DNA from: CAYFHQ01 sp964342805
GTDB lineage: Bacteria; Bacillota; Clostridia; Peptostreptococcales; Acidaminobacteraceae
Assembly (NCBI GenBank): GCA_964342805.1
Contig: CAYFHQ010000057.1
Span: 1 to 23,824 of the forward strand
Direction: 5' to 3'
DNA: 23,824 bases
The notes under the pieces were generated by a model. It did no database searches. It was not told where the DNA came from and was given only the letters and a program-made list of their open reading frames with translations. Position numbers and translations under genes: made by a program. Within the stretch, counting starts at the first letter, position 1; every line of letters begins with the position of its first letter. Of this stretch, positions 23,220 through 23,824 are shown one piece after another.

Positions 23220-23238
23220 GTAATATTCTGAATATTAC
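23220..23238. repeat. Perfect 19-bp inverted repeat with related half-sites, upstream of the binding-protein promoter
   Basis: GTAATATTC-T-GAATATTAC is a perfect inverted repeat about 130 bases upstream of the -35 box. Related half-sites GTAAATATTC (23144-23153) and TTAATATTC (23296-23304) lie on either side, roughly 75 bases away. The region is AT-rich, which weakens the case, but the repeat is exact. Confidence 0.5.
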
Positions 23239-23396
23239 AATTCTGACGTTTGAATTATGCATTTTGAGTCTGAATCACCTTACCTTTACATTATATTAAT
23301 ATTCAGCACTCACTGATCCTCATCCAGCAATCAACCAAACCAGACCCAGCCCACCACATCCCCCCTTGTGCTGCTCAGTCCATTCAAAAGAAAACA

Positions 23397-23430
23397 CAAA
23401 AAAAAGGACAGGCTAATCGCCTGTCCTTTA
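23397..23430 (-). terminator. Terminator of the oligopeptide transporter operon
   Basis: A perfect 11-bp stem AAAGGACAGGC/GCCTGTCCTTT (23403-23429) with a 5-base loop is followed by a long T-run on the minus strand. It begins about 35 bases after the small membrane-protein gene. Confidence 0.95.
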
Positions 23431-23463
23431 GATTGCCGTTTACACGACAAATGTGTCTTATGT

Positions 23464-23679
23464 TTAGAACATAAATTTTGTAAATAACCAAATACCCAGT
23501 CCAAATAGGATAATCACCAACAAAATCGGTGGAAATATCACCTGGAAGAAAGCCAGTGTCATGGCCATGAAGTCAGACTTCTCCAATTCCAAGTTCTTTA
23601 GTTTCTCCTGATCAACTTCCTGTTTTTCAAACCGTTCAACAGGATCATCTTTTCCCCGTGCGCGAAATGGATTAAACAA
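23464..23679 (-). CDS. Small single-TM protein at the end of the oligopeptide transporter operon
   Basis: This 71-residue protein belongs to no family I recognise. It begins MFNPFRARGKDDPVERFEKQ, has a charged, possibly coiled helix to about residue 36 (VDQEKLKNLELEKSDF), then a hydrophobic C-terminal segment (about 44-67; FFQVIFPPILLVIILFGLGIW) ending KFMF. The start codon is TTG at 23679, supported by AAAGGAG seven bases upstream. No ATG gives a better frame. It starts 20 bases after the transporter ATPase stop and is followed by a strong terminator, so it is the last gene of that operon. A membrane partner or regulator of the transporter is possible (inference). Confidence 0.75.
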   Translation of the reverse strand: MFNPFRARGKDDPVERFEKQEVDQEKLKNLELEKSDFMAMTLAFFQVIFPPILLVIILFGLGIWLFTKFMF

Positions 23680-23699
23680 TGGACTGCTCCTTTATCTGT

Positions 23700-23824
23700 T
23701 TACTTACCAACCATGTGACAAGCACACATGTGGCCGCCACCATGATCTTTAAACTCTGGTACTTCTTCTTTACAGATCTGCTGAGCAATCGGGCAGCGTG
23801 TGTGGAACTTACAGCCGCTTGGTG
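23700..23824 (-). CDS. Oligopeptide ABC transporter ATP-binding protein, C-terminal end (cut by window edge)
   Basis: Only the last 41 codons are inside the window. They read PSGCKFHTRCPIAQQICKEE, then VPEFKDHGGGHMCACHMVGK and a TAA stop. This is the cysteine-containing oligo_HPY tail characteristic of OppD/OppF/DppD/DppF ATPases (CxFxxRCP...C...P). The order, last of the transporter genes, favours OppF/DppF, but the ATPase core is outside the window. It is followed by the small one-TM gene in the same transcript. Confidence 0.85.
   Translation of the reverse strand, partial: PSGCKFHTRCPIAQQICKEEVPEFKDHGGGHMCACHMVGK

Overview
The window looks like chromosomal DNA of an anaerobic, amino-acid-using Clostridia-type Firmicute. 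The basis is strong AGGAGG-type ribosome binding sites with occasional GTG and TTG starts, a split two-subunit glycine dehydrogenase (GcvPA/GcvPB), a tandem glycine riboswitch, CheV, XRE-cupin regulators and many U-tract terminators. The species cannot be named from sequence alone. All genes but one (lplA) lie on the minus strand, and the order below follows increasing coordinates.

1-6386 is glycine and one-carbon metabolism. It holds the 5' end of folD with its own promoter, then a gcvT-gcvH-gcvPA-gcvPB operon read leftward from a promoter at about 5124-5153 through a glycine riboswitch with an overlapping terminator. The plus-strand lplA supplies lipoate ligation for GcvH. FolD, GcvT and Kbl (17.7-18.9 kb) connect threonine, glycine and tetrahydrofolate one-carbon units. 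The FolD fragment has Val where the family has its catalytic Lys.

6400-11260 is signalling. It holds an RDD membrane protein, a PII-like protein, and a tight lipoprotein (FG-GAP-like repeats) - response regulator - histidine kinase cluster. Upstream of the lipoprotein, two 8-bp direct repeats lie 11 bp apart over a promoter position with no -35 box, which suggests autoregulation by the OmpR/PhoB-type regulator.

11262-15838 is a polyamine uptake operon: an XRE-cupin regulator followed by potA-potB-potC-potD. A near-consensus promoter is followed by a long leader with a terminator-like hairpin and a second extended hairpin, a candidate attenuator.

15863-19061 holds an unknown two-TM protein, cheV and kbl. 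A terminator lies directly in front of the unknown gene's ribosome binding site. Upstream of kbl is a perfect 18-bp palindrome whose core recurs upstream of the peptide-binding lipoprotein gene near 22.9 kb.

19164-23824 holds a second XRE-cupin regulator, queG, a remnant of an endonuclease IV gene whose promoter now appears to serve queG, a family-5 substrate-binding lipoprotein with a long regulatory upstream region, a small one-TM protein, and the 3' end of an oligopeptide transporter ATPase gene.

No tRNA, rRNA, CRISPR array, insertion sequence or phage gene was seen. The most unusual points are the nfo remnant/queG junction, the pot leader, the shared palindromes, the 11-bp repeats and the FolD substitution.
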